NCBI RefSeq assembly: GCF_000621805.1
Contig: NZ_JHXH01000016.1
Span: 1-50,653 of the forward strand
Direction of reading: 5' to 3'
Source of the DNA: Ruminococcus sp. FC2018
GTDB lineage: Bacteria; Bacillota; Clostridia; Oscillospirales; Ruminococcaceae
DNA length: 50,653 bases
Position 1 is the stretch's first letter. Each line of letters starts with the position of its first letter. A model generated the notes under the pieces. The model did not search any database, was not told the origin of the DNA, and worked only from the letters and a program-made list of their open reading frames with translations. The position numbers and the translations under genes are program-made. Positions 26,952-34,800 of the stretch are shown here, piece by piece.

Positions 26952-28169
26952 ATGGTAAAGCGTGAGGAATACTTGAAAAAGCTTCTTTCATGGAAGGACG
27001 AACAGGTAATAAAAGTAGTATCTGGTATTCGCCGATGCGGAAAGTCCACTCTTTTAAAGCAGTTCATTGAGTTGCTTCAATCCCAGGGCATTGACAGTGA
27101 ACAGATAATCTATCTGAATCTTGAAGAAATAGAAAATGATGAGCTTTACGATTATAAGTCACTTTACAACTACATCACAGAGCGTTTATGCAAGGGTAGG
27201 AACACATATATCTTTCTTGATGAGATACAGAAGGTCGATGAGTTTGAAAAGGCTGTTGACAGTCTTTATGTTAAGGAGAACACCGACATTTATATTACAG
27301 GTTCAAATGCCTATTTGCTTTCTGGTGAGCTTGCAACGCTTCTTTCAGGAAGATATGTTGAGATATCTATACTGCCGCTTTCATTCAAGGAATTCTGTAG
27401 TTTGAAAGGCGGCGACAATACGGATATGCTGCTCGCAGAATACATGCGCGACGGCGGATTTCCATATGTTTCGGTCATGGAAAAGACAACGGAAAAGGTA
27501 AGCACTTATCTAGAGGGCATTTTCAATACCATTGTTATCAAAGATATTGAGGAACGCAGCAAACGACGGGAGACCGATGCAGACAAACGCAAGATTAATG
27601 ATATAGCATTGCTTAAAAGCATCGCAAAGTATCTGGCAAGCTCTGTGGGCAATCTGATCTCAACCAAGAGCATTGCGGATTATATTTCTTCATCATATAG
27701 AAAGGTCTCGCAGAACACGGTAAGTGATTATATCTCAGCTCTGGAGGAAGCATTTATATTTTACAGCGCTGACAGGTTCAATGTTCCGGGGAAGGCAATA
27801 ATGAAGACCTATCGAAAACTGTATATTGCGGATCTTGGACTGCGAAGATATCTGCTTGCAAGAAAGAACTATGACCTCGGGTTCTCGCTGGAGAATATAG
27901 TGTATCTGGAACTTCTGCGTCGTGGCTATCATGTGTCTGTGGGCAAGGTACAGGATCTGGAGGTTGATTTTGTTGCTCGCAAGGATGACAGGACAGAGTA
28001 TTATCAAGTTACAGCAAATATGACCGATGAGAGTACTTTCGAGCGGGAAATCAAACCACTCAGGCTGATCACCGACAATTACCCAAAGACAATACTCACT
28101 CTTGACAGATTCACACTTGGAGACTACGAAGGTATAGAGGTACGCAGCGTTGTAGACTGGCTGCTTTGA
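26952..28169 (+). CDS. AAA_14/DUF4143 ATPase
   Basis: A 405-residue ATPase of the widespread AAA_14-DUF4143 family. The Walker A box GIRRCGKSTLLKQF is at about residues 21-34, the Walker B-like TYIFLDEIQKVDEFEKA near residue 83 and the sensor ITGSNAYLL near residue 115. The C-terminal DUF4143 domain ends with a nuclease-like fold (EVDFVARKDDRTEYYQV, about residues 335-351). The cellular role is unknown; the family is common in accessory DNA of anaerobes. The ATG at 26952 follows AAAGGAGG. The gene has its own promoter and stands alone, outside the BREX unit. Confidence 0.88.
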   Translation: MVKREEYLKKLLSWKDEQVIKVVSGIRRCGKSTLLKQFIELLQSQGIDSEQIIYLNLEEIENDELYDYKSLYNYITERLCKGRNTYIFLDEIQKVDEFEKAVDSLYVKENTDIYITGSNAYLLSGELATLLSGRYVEISILPLSFKEFCSLKGGDNTDMLLAEYMRDGGFPYVSVMEKTTEKVSTYLEGIFNTIVIKDIEERSKRRETDADKRKINDIALLKSIAKYLASSVGNLISTKSIADYISSSYRKVSQNTVSDYISALEEAFIFYSADRFNVPGKAIMKTYRKLYIADLGLRRYLLARKNYDLGFSLENIVYLELLRRGYHVSVGKVQDLEVDFVARKDDRTEYYQVTANMTDESTFEREIKPLRLITDNYPKTILTLDRFTLGDYEGIEVRSVVDWLL

Positions 28170-28515
28170 TATAAGCTATGCAAAAAAACTACACAAATCA
28201 AGAATTTTAATAAGCCGAGTATACTCGCAGCTAGTATTATGACTCAAATGATCTTGCATTCTGTGTAATGATTTTACTCTGAAAGGAAATTCAGTGCAAT
28301 TTGCGAGATAATGTGTACATTTTACTGCATTGATGTTCTTGCATCCGTTCCGGTGAAGCAGCATGATCTTAATAAGTTACAAGAAGATATTCAACATTTT
28401 TATAAGAAATATGGTCAGTTGTTTATGCCAAATCATTTGGTAAAATCAAGTCTAGATTTTCTGAAGGTTTCAGTTGACAAACTAGTTGACATGTGCTATA
28501 ATGAAGGTGTAGCAA
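28170..28515. other. gene-poor stretch with a partial repeat and a gene remnant
   Basis: No intact gene is supported. Bases 28223-28262 resemble 28593-28632 of the 274-bp repeat (34 of 40 identical), so they are a third, decayed partial copy. An open frame at 28311-28529 (72 codons, with HDLNKLQEDIQHFYKKYGQL) has no ribosome site and no recognised family. It may be the end of a lost gene. Confidence 0.5.
28474..28502 (+). promoter_or_regulatory. consensus promoter reading into the 274-bp repeat
   Basis: TTGACA at 28474-28479 and TATAAT at 28497-28502 are separated by 17 bases, a perfect consensus. The predicted start near 28509 lies at the edge of the repeat at 28516, with no protein gene on this strand until 29291. 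It may transcribe a small RNA ending at the hairpin near 28650-28685. Copy 2 of the repeat lacks an equivalent promoter. Confidence 0.6.
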
Positions 28516-28789
28516 AAAAAGCTTTATAGCTTTTTGTAAGGGCGGCACTGCGGTGGCGTCCTATTTTTTGCGTAAATACGAGCTTTGAAGCACACTCGCA
28601 GCCAATATTATTACTCTAATGATCTTACACTCTTAAGAACGCCAAAAACCCTGCCCATTTTATTCTTTGGGCAGGGTGGTTTTGTTGTTATGCGACTATT
28701 TCGATCTGGTATGTAATCGCTGATTCTGCGGTGTTTGCACGCAGCTTGCGTGGTGGGAACATAAATTGGAGTTCGGGTCCTTTCATTTT
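28516..28789. repeat. 274-bp intergenic/coding repeat, copy 1
   Basis: Nearly identical to 34266-34538, with scattered substitutions and one single-base gap. It begins with a hairpin (AAAAAGCT-TTAT-AGCTTTTT), then a GGGCG/CGTCC stem, and carries a bidirectional terminator (ACCCTGCCC/GGGCAGGGT type, about 28649-28679). It ends inside a minus-strand gene, where it supplies 32 in-frame codons. Both borders are sharp, so it behaves as a discrete inserted or converted unit. Confidence 0.88.
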
Positions 28790-29002
28790 CCAAAGCTGTG
28801 CAAAGTTCGGAGCGCCCTTGATCTTTTCTGCATCTATACCCGTGAGCTGCGTGTTGAAGTAATCGAAATGCGTTTCGGGATCAACGAGCGAAAAGTAGTT
28901 AGCGACGATCTTACTATCCTTTATCGCTGTTATTCCTATCGCACTCATACGGTCGTTTGCACGGTTGGGTGTTTCAACATCAAACACGATGTAGACTGCC
29001 AT
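28688..29002 (-). CDS. truncated DnaQ-like exonuclease fused to the shared 32-residue tail
   Basis: A 104-residue product. Residues 1-71 match the start of a DEDD-type 3'-5' exonuclease (YIVFDVETPNRANDRMSAIG with exonuclease motif I DVET, then DYFNTQLTGIDAEKIKGAP). The exo II and III motifs are missing. From residue 72 the chain becomes the tail MKGPELQF...YQIEIVA, identical but for one residue to the end of the product at 34437-34685. The start is the ATG at 29002 behind AGGAG, under a good promoter (29038-29066). Nuclease activity is unlikely because the other catalytic acids are lost. Whether the fused protein has a function is unknown. Confidence 0.75.
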   Translation of the reverse strand: MAVYIVFDVETPNRANDRMSAIGITAIKDSKIVANYFSLVDPETHFDYFNTQLTGIDAEKIKGAPNFAQLWKMKGPELQFMFPPRKLRANTAESAITYQIEIVA

Positions 29003-29037
29003 GATACATCACTCCTATCGCAGTAGCTCTTAGGATA

Positions 29038-29066
29038 ATTATACCGTACCGCAGACAAAAGGTCAA
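29038..29066 (-). promoter_or_regulatory. promoter of the exonuclease-tail gene
   Basis: On the minus strand TTGACC (29066-29061) and TATAAT (29043-29038) are 17 bases apart, and AGGAG precedes the ATG at 29002. The truncated gene therefore still has complete expression signals. Confidence 0.75.
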
Positions 29067-29135
29067 TTGGCAAATCATTATTGCTCACAACCCAATGTGA
29101 CATTCTTGTTAAAAAATATGAAACCTGTGTGAAAA

Positions 29136-29178
29136 ATAGCACTCTCCCCTTGACAGTGCTAATTCAGAGTGCTATAAT
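29136..29178 (+). promoter_or_regulatory. CIRCE element over the hsp20 promoter
   Basis: ATAGCACTC (29136-29144), nine bases, CAGTGCTAA (29154-29162) match the HrcA operator CIRCE (TTAGCACTC-N9-GAGTGCTAA) in 16 of 18 arm positions. It overlaps the -35 TTGACA (29150-29155), which has a 17-base spacer to TATAAT (29173-29178). HrcA binding would block this promoter and heat would release it. Confidence 0.85.
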
Positions 29179-29290
29179 ATAATCAGAACAAAGGAACAGA
29201 GAAGCACCAAAGGATCCGGGTGCGGAACCCTCCGTCCCCTTGCTCGAAGCAATGGAAACAATGTGACGAGTAAAAAAGGAGGACTGACCT

Positions 29291-29734
29291 ATGTTGTATC
29301 CAAGCATTTTCGGTGAAAACTTATTCGATGATTTCTTCAGATTCCCTGATTTTAGCAGAGACGTGGAGAAGAAGCTGTACGGTAAACACGCCGCCCAGGT
29401 CATGAAGACTGATGTTCATGAGCATGATGATCACTATGAGATCGTGATCGACCTGCCGGGCTTCAAGAAAGATCAGATCAATCTTGAGCTTCAGAACGGT
29501 TATCTGACTGTCAGTGCCGCAAAGGGACTTGACAAGGACGGAAAAACTAAGAAGGGCAAGCTGATCCGTCAGGAGCGTTACGCAGGCGCAATGCAGAGGA
29601 GCTTCTATATCGGAGATACTGTTACAGAAGCCGATGTGAAGGCGAAGTTTGAGGACGGTGTTCTGAACATCTGCGTTCCGAAGGCAGAGCCTAAGAAGCT
29701 GAAGAATCACAAGTATATCGCAATTGAGGGATAA
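29291..29734 (+). CDS. small heat-shock protein, Hsp20/alpha-crystallin family
   Basis: A 147-residue ATP-independent chaperone that holds unfolded proteins. The N-terminal arm MLYPSIFGENLFDDFFRFPD is typical. The alpha-crystallin domain spans about residues 38-140 (HDDHYEIVIDLPGFKKDQIN; then DGVLNICVPKAEPKK). GGAGG precedes the ATG at 29291. A leader of about 105 nt separates it from the CIRCE-controlled promoter. It is single-gene, closed by the terminator at 29766-29812. Control by CIRCE rather than a dedicated sHsp regulator is read directly from the sequence. Confidence 0.93.
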   Translation: MLYPSIFGENLFDDFFRFPDFSRDVEKKLYGKHAAQVMKTDVHEHDDHYEIVIDLPGFKKDQINLELQNGYLTVSAAKGLDKDGKTKKGKLIRQERYAGAMQRSFYIGDTVTEADVKAKFEDGVLNICVPKAEPKKLKNHKYIAIEG

Positions 29735-29765
29735 TACCTCGCTAAGTTATGATCCCAAAATGATG

Positions 29766-29812
29766 CTCCCCGGAGCTGTTCGTATGAGCAGTTCCGGGGA
29801 GTTTGTTTTTTT
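29766..29812 (+). terminator. terminator of hsp20
   Basis: The arms CTCCCCGGAGCTG (29766-29778) and CAGTTCCGGGGAG (29789-29801) pair with one mismatch and are followed by a T-rich run. It may also serve the convergent small gene on the minus strand. Confidence 0.9.
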
Positions 29813-29829
29813 ATGATTTGAATGAATCA

Positions 29830-30024
29830 TTATCCTGCCATTTCAAACAGGCTCTTGAAATTCTTTTTGGAGAACGAGGTCAGCCGTCCGTTGCTCACCC
29901 ATTCTATGAATACATTGTCGAGATCGTCGATGTATAAGGCCATGGCAATACTGCCAACAGGCACACTGTCACTTATCTTCTCCCTGAGCTTGACCTTTGC
30001 TCCGGCTGTTACTTCATCTATCAT
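29830..30024 (-). CDS. 64-residue small protein, paralogue A
   Basis: A 64-residue basic/acidic protein (VTAGAKVKLREKISDSVPVG, ALYIDDLDNVFIEW, LTSFSKKNFKSLFE). The pattern of short strands with a central IDD..NVFIEW suggests an SH3-like barrel, perhaps DUF4314-like, but I do not firmly recognise it. A paralogue of the same length lies at 33705-33899, with similar sequence and a similar leader. AGGAGG lies 8 bases before the ATG at 30024. Its promoter is at 30056-30084. The role is unknown. Confidence 0.75.
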   Translation of the reverse strand: MIDEVTAGAKVKLREKISDSVPVGSIAMALYIDDLDNVFIEWVSNGRLTSFSKKNFKSLFEMAG

Positions 30025-30055
30025 TGCTATGACCTCCTAAAAACACACTTGTGTT

Positions 30056-30084
30056 ATTATACAACAGCGGAACGGGAGTGTCAA
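30056..30084 (-). promoter_or_regulatory. promoter of paralogue A
   Basis: On the minus strand TTGACA (30084-30079), 17 bases, TATAAT (30061-30056). The transcript start region CACAAGTGTGT is shared with the leader of paralogue B near 33915-33925, so the two genes were copied with their leaders. Confidence 0.8.
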
Positions 30085-30126
30085 GCATTGATCGAAACTT
30101 TGAATCCACTGGGTTCAAAGTCAGAA

Positions 30127-30600
30127 TTATTTTACAGGCTTTCTTTTACCTGTTATGCTTTCGACCTCAAGGGCATACACAAGCGTTCTCGGTATAGCCG
30201 CCGTGCTGAACGGCATATCTTTTCCGTCATGATAATGCGCCATGAGCAGTTTCAGCGCAGGCAGTTTTTCTTCTTCCGAGAGGATACGGATATGCCCTCT
30301 GCCGATCACACTTCCGTATGCCATTGTGCAGTATCCTTTGTCCTCGAAGTATTGCAGCTCATGTTTGCAGTCCATTTCAAATGAAGCCCTGTTATCCTTT
30401 TGGATAAGCCCGACCTTGTAGCCCTCCAAAGCACTATGAAAATAGAGCGTGATCTTGTCTCCGTTCACCGCCATACCGAAATTCAGCGGCAGGATATACG
30501 GAAATCCATCATCATTCAGAGCCAGTCTGCATACATCGCAGTTTTTCATGATCTCTATGATCTCGCTGAGATCGGTCACTTCACGGTCTTTTCTTCTCAT
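30127..30600 (-). CDS. NimA-like flavin-binding (pyridoxamine-5'-phosphate oxidase fold) protein
   Basis: A 157-residue protein of the PNPOx-like split-barrel fold, close to the NimA/nitroimidazole-resistance group. Family features are [20 protein letters not shown], the [15 protein letters not shown] flavin-site segment and ASFEMDC. Such proteins bind FMN or haem and reduce small toxic molecules. Its ATG overlaps the hcp TGA in ATGA, so it is translated with hcp. It is the last gene of the Fe-S protein-hcp-NimA operon, which suggests a role in nitrosative or oxidative stress. True nitroimidazole resistance cannot be read from the sequence. Confidence 0.85.
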   Translation of the reverse strand: MRRKDREVTDLSEIIEIMKNCDVCRLALNDDGFPYILPLNFGMAVNGDKITLYFHSALEGYKVGLIQKDNRASFEMDCKHELQYFEDKGYCTMAYGSVIGRGHIRILSEEEKLPALKLLMAHYHDGKDMPFSTAAIPRTLVYALEVESITGKRKPVK

Positions 30601-32225
30601 AAGCCGAAAATCCTCATATCCTCGTCAACGGTTGTAATTCCTGCAATGCCGAAGCTGTCTACAAGAACCTTTGCCACATTCGGAGACAGGAACGCAGGCA
30701 GTGTCGGTCCGAGGTGGATATTCTTCACGCCGAGATAAAGCAGAGCCAGCAGAACTATAACTGCTTTCTGCTCATACCAAGCGATGTTATAGGCAATAGG
30801 CAGATCATTCACATCATCAAAACCGAATACCTCTTTCAGCTTCAGAGCGATAAGTGCCAAAGAATAAGAATCATTGCACTGTCCTGCATCAAGAACTCTC
30901 GGAATACCACCAATGTCGCCTAAATTGAGCTTGTTATACTTGTACTTCGCACAGCCTGCGGTGAGAATAACTGTATCTTTTGGCAGCTTCTCAGCAAATT
31001 CCTGATAGTAGCTTCTGGACTTCGCTCTGCCGTCACAGCCTGCCATGACTACGAATTTGCGGATAGCCCCCGATTTTACTGCTTCTACAACAGTGTCGGC
31101 AAGTGCGAATACCTGTTCATGGGCAAAGCCGCCGATAATAGAGCCAGTTTCGATCTCGGTAGGCGGAGGACATTTCTTAGCCTGTTCGATGATCGGCGAG
31201 AAATCCTTTACTTCGCCGTAGGGTGCGTCAATATGCTTACAGCCCGGATAACCTGCGGCACCTGTTGTCCAAAGCCTGTCCTTGTAGCTGTCCTTCGGCG
31301 GAACGATGCAGTTTGTGGTCATCAGCACCGGACCGTTAAAGCTCTCAAATTCCTCTTTCTGCTTCCACCACGCATTGCCGTAGTTTCCTGCAAAATGCGG
31401 ATACTTTTTGAAGAACGGATAATAATGCGCAGGTAGCATTTCCGAGTGCGTATAAACATCAACTCCCGTATCCTTTGTCTGCTCAAGGAGCATTTCAAGG
31501 TCTTTCAGATCGTGACCTGAGATCAGTATTGCAGGATTTTTGCGGACACCGATATCAACTGTCGTGATCTCAGGATTGCCGTATGCTGTAGTATTTGCAG
31601 CATCAAGGTCAGCCATACCCTGAACGCCGTACTTGCCGACTTCCAGCGTGAGAGCCACAAGGTCATCGACCGACAGACTGTCATCAAGTGTTTTAGCAAG
31701 AGCCGACTGTAAGAAAGCATCAAGCTCCTCGTCATCGCTGAGCAGAGCATTTGCGTGTTTCGTGTAAGCCGCAAGTCCTTTCAGACCGTAAGTGATCAGC
31801 TCACGCAAGGAACGTATATCCTCATTCTCTGTTGCAAGAACGCCGACAGTCTTTGCTTTCCAGGCATAGTCCGTACCATTCCACAGAGCTGCTTCGGGGA
31901 GAGACTCCTTATCCTGCACCTGTCCGAGCAATTCTTCTTTGACTGCAAGTGTTTCAGTAACCTTAGCAGTAATGCTGTCAAGATCGAAATTCGCATTGGT
32001 GATCGTGATAAACAGGTTCACACTGATAAGATGATTGACAGCCTTATCGACAGCCTGTCCCTCTGCACGAAGCTGATTTGTCAACGCAGACAGCCCCTTT
32101 GTAACGTACACAAGCAAGTCCTGCATTGCTGCGACTTCGGGTTGTTTACCGCAGACACCGCAAGCGGTACAACCCTTACAGCCTGCTGTTTCCTGACACT
32201 GATAGCAAAACATTTTCTGTTCCAT
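30597..32225 (-). CDS. hcp: hybrid-cluster protein (hydroxylamine reductase)
   Basis: A 542-residue Hcp. The N-terminal Cys7, Cys10, Cys16, Cys19, Cys22 and Cys25 ([20 protein letters not shown]) supply the ligands of the cubane cluster. Conserved downstream blocks around the hybrid Fe-S-O cluster include [45 protein letters not shown] and [12 protein letters not shown]. Hcp reduces nitric oxide and/or hydroxylamine in anaerobes. The length fits the common type without a large central deletion. AGGT precedes the ATG at 32225. It is co-transcribed with a ferredoxin-like protein upstream and a NimA-like protein downstream. Confidence 0.95.
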   Translation of the reverse strand: MEQKMFCYQCQETAGCKGCTACGVCGKQPEVAAMQDLLVYVTKGLSALTNQLRAEGQAVDKAVNHLISVNLFITITNANFDLDSITAKVTETLAVKEELLGQVQDKESLPEAALWNGTDYAWKAKTVGVLATENEDIRSLRELITYGLKGLAAYTKHANALLSDDEELDAFLQSALAKTLDDSLSVDDLVALTLEVGKYGVQGMADLDAANTTAYGNPEITTVDIGVRKNPAILISGHDLKDLEMLLEQTKDTGVDVYTHSEMLPAHYYPFFKKYPHFAGNYGNAWWKQKEEFESFNGPVLMTTNCIVPPKDSYKDRLWTTGAAGYPGCKHIDAPYGEVKDFSPIIEQAKKCPPPTEIETGSIIGGFAHEQVFALADTVVEAVKSGAIRKFVVMAGCDGRAKSRSYYQEFAEKLPKDTVILTAGCAKYKYNKLNLGDIGGIPRVLDAGQCNDSYSLALIALKLKEVFGFDDVNDLPIAYNIAWYEQKAVIVLLALLYLGVKNIHLGPTLPAFLSPNVAKVLVDSFGIAGITTVDEDMRIFGL

Positions 32226-32239
32226 GATAAATACCTCCG

Positions 32240-32935
32240 TTATTTTCTTATCTCAACGATACTGCCGTCCGGCGAAATGACTGCGACTTCAAGCGGAATA
32301 TCCTTACCGCTTGCTTCTATCGCACGTTTTATCGCATACTCCATACCTCCACAGCATGGTACGGTCATTCTTGTGAGAGTGATGCTCTTTATATCGTTAT
32401 TACGGAATATCTCTGTCAGCTTTTCGGAGTAATCAACAGCATCGAGCTTCGGACAGCCGATGAGCGTAATCTTCCCACGGATAAAATCATGGTGGAAGTT
32501 CCCGTAGGCGTAAGCTGTGCAATCGGCAGCGATAAGCAGATCAGCACCGTTGAAATAAGGTGCATTTGTGGGCAGGAGCTTTATCTGTATCGGGAACTGT
32601 CTCAAACAGCTTGGAACACGGACATCGCTGTCATCTTCTTTTGGCGTAAAGCTCTGCAATGCAGAACCCGGACAGGTGAAACCGCTGCAAGCGGACTTCT
32701 TCTGCTTGTTTTCTTGCACCGCCTTTTCATCATAAGCCGCCGCTTCACGCTCGGTGAAGTGGATAGCGTCCATAGGACAGGCAGGGAGACAGTCACCGAA
32801 GCCGTCGCAGAAATCGTCACGCATGAGCTTAGCCTTGCCGTTCACAATAGCGATAGCCCCCTCATGACAAGCCTTAGCACACAGACCGCAGCCGTTGCAT
32901 TTTTCTTCGTCTATCTCAATTATTTTCCGTATCAT
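32240..32935 (-). CDS. ferredoxin-like 4Fe-4S protein, probable electron partner of Hcp
   Basis: A 231-residue protein. Two 4Fe-4S motifs lie at the N-terminus ([15 protein letters not shown] and [15 protein letters not shown]). A linker follows (a CSGFTCPGS segment) and then a domain with [28 protein letters not shown] and [11 protein letters not shown]. Proteins of this type stand beside hcp in many clostridia and probably hand electrons to it. I choose ATG 32935 because AAGGAGG lies 7 bases before it; the ATG six bases upstream is too close to that site. It is the first gene of the hcp operon, under the palindrome-containing divergent promoter region. Confidence 0.88.
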   Translation of the reverse strand: MIRKIIEIDEEKCNGCGLCAKACHEGAIAIVNGKAKLMRDDFCDGFGDCLPACPMDAIHFTEREAAAYDEKAVQENKQKKSACSGFTCPGSALQSFTPKEDDSDVRVPSCLRQFPIQIKLLPTNAPYFNGADLLIAADCTAYAYGNFHHDFIRGKITLIGCPKLDAVDYSEKLTEIFRNNDIKSITLTRMTVPCCGGMEYAIKRAIEASGKDIPLEVAVISPDGSIVEIRK

Positions 32936-32947
32936 AGCCATACCTCC

Positions 32948-32976
32948 TTGACTTTCTGTATCCATTATAGTATAAT
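32948..32976 (+). promoter_or_regulatory. promoter of the Crp/Fnr-type regulator
   Basis: TTGACT (32948-32953), 17 bases, TATAAT (32971-32976). Transcription would start near 32983, just before the palindrome at 32990-33007, so binding there would block the regulator's own transcript. Confidence 0.7.
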
Positions 32977-33007
32977 CAAAGGAGAAAGTATGTTGTAATT
33001 ACAACAT
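32964..33007 (-). promoter_or_regulatory. hcp operon promoter with 18-bp palindromic operator
   Basis: ATGTTGTAATTACAACAT (32990-33007) is a perfect palindrome. On the minus strand a -10 TATAAT lies at 32969-32964, with a poor -35 (CATACT). The palindrome centre (32998.5) is 41.5 bases upstream of the predicted start near 32957, the standard position for activation by Crp/Fnr proteins at class II promoters. Confidence 0.75.
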
Positions 33008-33021
33008 TTTTGGAGAAAAAT

Positions 33022-33666
33022 ATGGATATTTCAGTTTTGCATAATTCGATACTGTTCAAGGGCTTTGATGATACCGAAATATCGGAGCTTATGAAAGCGC
33101 TTAATGCAGTTGAAAAGAAATATAATAAGGGTACGATGATCTTTTCTTCGGGAGAGATCACCGATAAGCTATGCTTTGTGACCGCAGGCAGCGTTACCGT
33201 GGAGAGCAACGATATGTGGGGAAACCGAACGATACTCAACCTCGTAGGTAAAGGACAGTTCTTTGCGGAAAGTTATGCACTCCTGCCTGATGTGCCTATG
33301 CTGGTCGATGTCTGCGCCGCTGAGGATTGCACTGTTGTTTTTCTGCGCATGAAGTCGCTCGCTGACCTCAACGATACGATAAGGGCGAGACTTCTTGCAA
33401 ATCTTCTGACTATCACCACAAGAAAAAATCTGCACCTGTCGAGCCGGAGCTTTCATACTGCTCCGAGACAGGTGCGTGGACGTATTATGGCGTATCTTAA
33501 TACCGTATCGGTTCAGAAGCATTCCCGTGAGTTTGATATACCCTTTGACCGTCAGCAGCTTGCGGACTACCTCAATGTGGAACGCTCGGTGCTATCAAAT
33601 GAATTGAGCAAGATGCAGAGGGACGGACTGATACGATGCAGGAAGAACCATTTTGAGATCATATAA
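33022..33666 (+). CDS. Crp/Fnr-family regulator, HcpR-like
   Basis: A 214-residue regulator. The cyclic-nucleotide-binding fold spans about residues 8-120 (LCFVTAGSVTVESNDMWGN, NLVGKGQFFAESYALL). The C-terminal winged helix is at about residues 145-210 (FDRQQLADYLNVERSVLSNE). The start is the ATG at 33022 behind GGAG; an upstream in-frame TTG at 33010 is unlikely. It is divergent from hcp, as HcpR is in many anaerobes, and the shared intergenic palindrome is the obvious site. I infer that it senses NO or redox and activates hcp while repressing itself. The ligand cannot be read from the sequence. Confidence 0.88.
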   Translation: MDISVLHNSILFKGFDDTEISELMKALNAVEKKYNKGTMIFSSGEITDKLCFVTAGSVTVESNDMWGNRTILNLVGKGQFFAESYALLPDVPMLVDVCAAEDCTVVFLRMKSLADLNDTIRARLLANLLTITTRKNLHLSSRSFHTAPRQVRGRIMAYLNTVSVQKHSREFDIPFDRQQLADYLNVERSVLSNELSKMQRDGLIRCRKNHFEII

Positions 33667-33670
33667 CAGA

Positions 33671-33706
33671 AGCGCAGATGACCATTTTAGCCATCTGCGC
33701 TTTTTT
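33671..33706. terminator. bidirectional terminator
   Basis: AGCGCAGATG and CATCTGCGCT pair around an 11-base loop, followed by TTTTTT on the plus strand, with A runs on the other side. It ends the regulator gene and the convergent small gene at 33705. Confidence 0.9.
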
Positions 33707-33899
33707 ATGCTCCTGTTTTTTCAAAGCCTTTCAAGACCTGTTTATCCGAGAACGAGGACAGCTTCCCGTCCGACCATTCTATGAAAGCATTGTCCATTTC
33801 GTCTATATAAAGTATCGTTGCCCTTGAGCCGACAGGATAATCCCCGGTGACTGCTTCTGTCATTCTGATCTTAGCACCGACTGTGATAGAGTCCATCAT
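33705..33899 (-). CDS. 64-residue small protein, paralogue B
   Basis: A 64-residue protein (MMDSITVGAKIRMTEAVTG, ILYIDEMDNAFIEW, LSSFSDKQVLKGFEKTG). It aligns end to end with paralogue A at 29830-30024 without gaps beyond one or two residues. The ATG at 33899 has AGGAGG 8 bases upstream, the same spacing as A; the frame upstream has no site. The leader resembles that of A (TTGTATAATA then CAAGTGTGT). Its function is unknown, with an SH3-like or DUF4314-like fold possible. Confidence 0.75.
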   Translation of the reverse strand: MMDSITVGAKIRMTEAVTGDYPVGSRATILYIDEMDNAFIEWSDGKLSSFSDKQVLKGFEKTGA

Positions 33900-33926
33900 A
33901 GTTATAACCTCCTGAAATTCACACAC

Positions 33927-34289
33927 TTGCTCTATTATACAATGTTCGGTAAGTGGCAGCCAAGAACCAATAATCCAATGCTGAGTTTGTATTCAGGTAT
34001 TGCAATATCAAAGGCAAAGGCGAATAGAAGCACCCCATATACAGTTTTCGCTGTAATTGATGATAAGACCGATCCTGCCAACGAGAAGTTTGAAATGGAA
34101 TGGAACGTTTTCTGGCTTTTCGTCAATGTTCTCCAGTTTAACCCTGAGTTTTCGTTTGTAACAGCAATAGGTCTTGAAAAGATGATCTATATTATTTCCC
34201 GAAATGGAATAGATGCGTTTTTAGATTCAAGAGGTTGGTTCTTGAGATGCAAAAAACTGAAGCATAAAAAGCTTTATAGCTTTTTGTAA
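33927..34289 (+). pseudogene. remnant, possibly of a helicase C-terminus
   Basis: An open frame of 120 codons lacking a ribosome site or clear start. The segment EKFEMEWNVFWLFVNVLQFN resembles a motif near the C-terminus of some large DEAD/DEAH helicases, but this is weak. Its last codons and stop come from the hairpin at the start of the 274-bp repeat copy 2. I treat it as the broken end of a lost gene. Confidence 0.4.
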
Positions 34290-34538
34290 GGGCGGCACTG
34301 CGGTGGCGTCCTATTTTTTGCGTAATTACGTGCTTTGAAGCACACTCGTAGCTCATATTATTACTCTAATGATCTTACACTCTTAAGAACGCCAAAACCC
34401 TGCCCATTTTATTCTTTGGGCAGGGTAGTTTTGTTGTTATGCCACTATTTCGATTTGGTATGTAATTGCTGATTCTGCGGTGTTTGCACGCAGTTTTCGT
34501 GGCGGGAATAAAAATTGGAGTTCGGGACCTTTCATTTT
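34266..34538. repeat. 274-bp intergenic/coding repeat, copy 2
   Basis: The second copy of 28516-28789, in the same orientation, 273 bases long because of one missing A. It carries the same AGCT hairpin, the bidirectional terminator (ACCCTGCCC/GGGCAGGGT, about 34400-34428) and the 32-codon tail on the minus strand. The flanks on both sides are unrelated to those of copy 1. Confidence 0.88.
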
Positions 34539-34685
34539 GACCATCTGACCGCCGACTGAACCTGCTTCACGGGAAGTAAGGTCGCCGTTGTAGCCCTGCT
34601 TCAGGTTTACTCCTACCTCGCTGGCTGCTTCCATCTTGAATCTGTTGAGGGTCTCTCTGCCCTGCTGTGATGTTATACCTTTCAT
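34437..34685 (-). CDS. alpha/beta-type small acid-soluble spore protein fused to the shared 32-residue tail
   Basis: An 82-residue product. Residues 1-50 match alpha/beta-type SASPs, which coat spore DNA: LNRFKMEAASEVGVNLKQGY includes the germination protease recognition region (EAASEVGV), followed by GDLTSREAGSVGGQMVK. The normal last dozen or so residues are replaced by the 32-residue tail shared with the exonuclease fusion at 28688-29002. The ATG at 34685 follows AGGAG. The core DNA-binding parts remain, so it may still work. It indicates an organism with sporulation genes. Confidence 0.82.
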   Translation of the reverse strand: MKGITSQQGRETLNRFKMEAASEVGVNLKQGYNGDLTSREAGSVGGQMVKMKGPELQFLFPPRKLRANTAESAITYQIEIVA

Positions 34686-34800
34686 CTTTAAAATCTCCTT
34701 TTTTCTTCGGGTCTGCTTTATTATCTTGCGCAGGCTTTACGAAATTATAAAAGGAAATTTTTGATTGTTTGAAAATACATAAGTACGAAATTATGGACTG

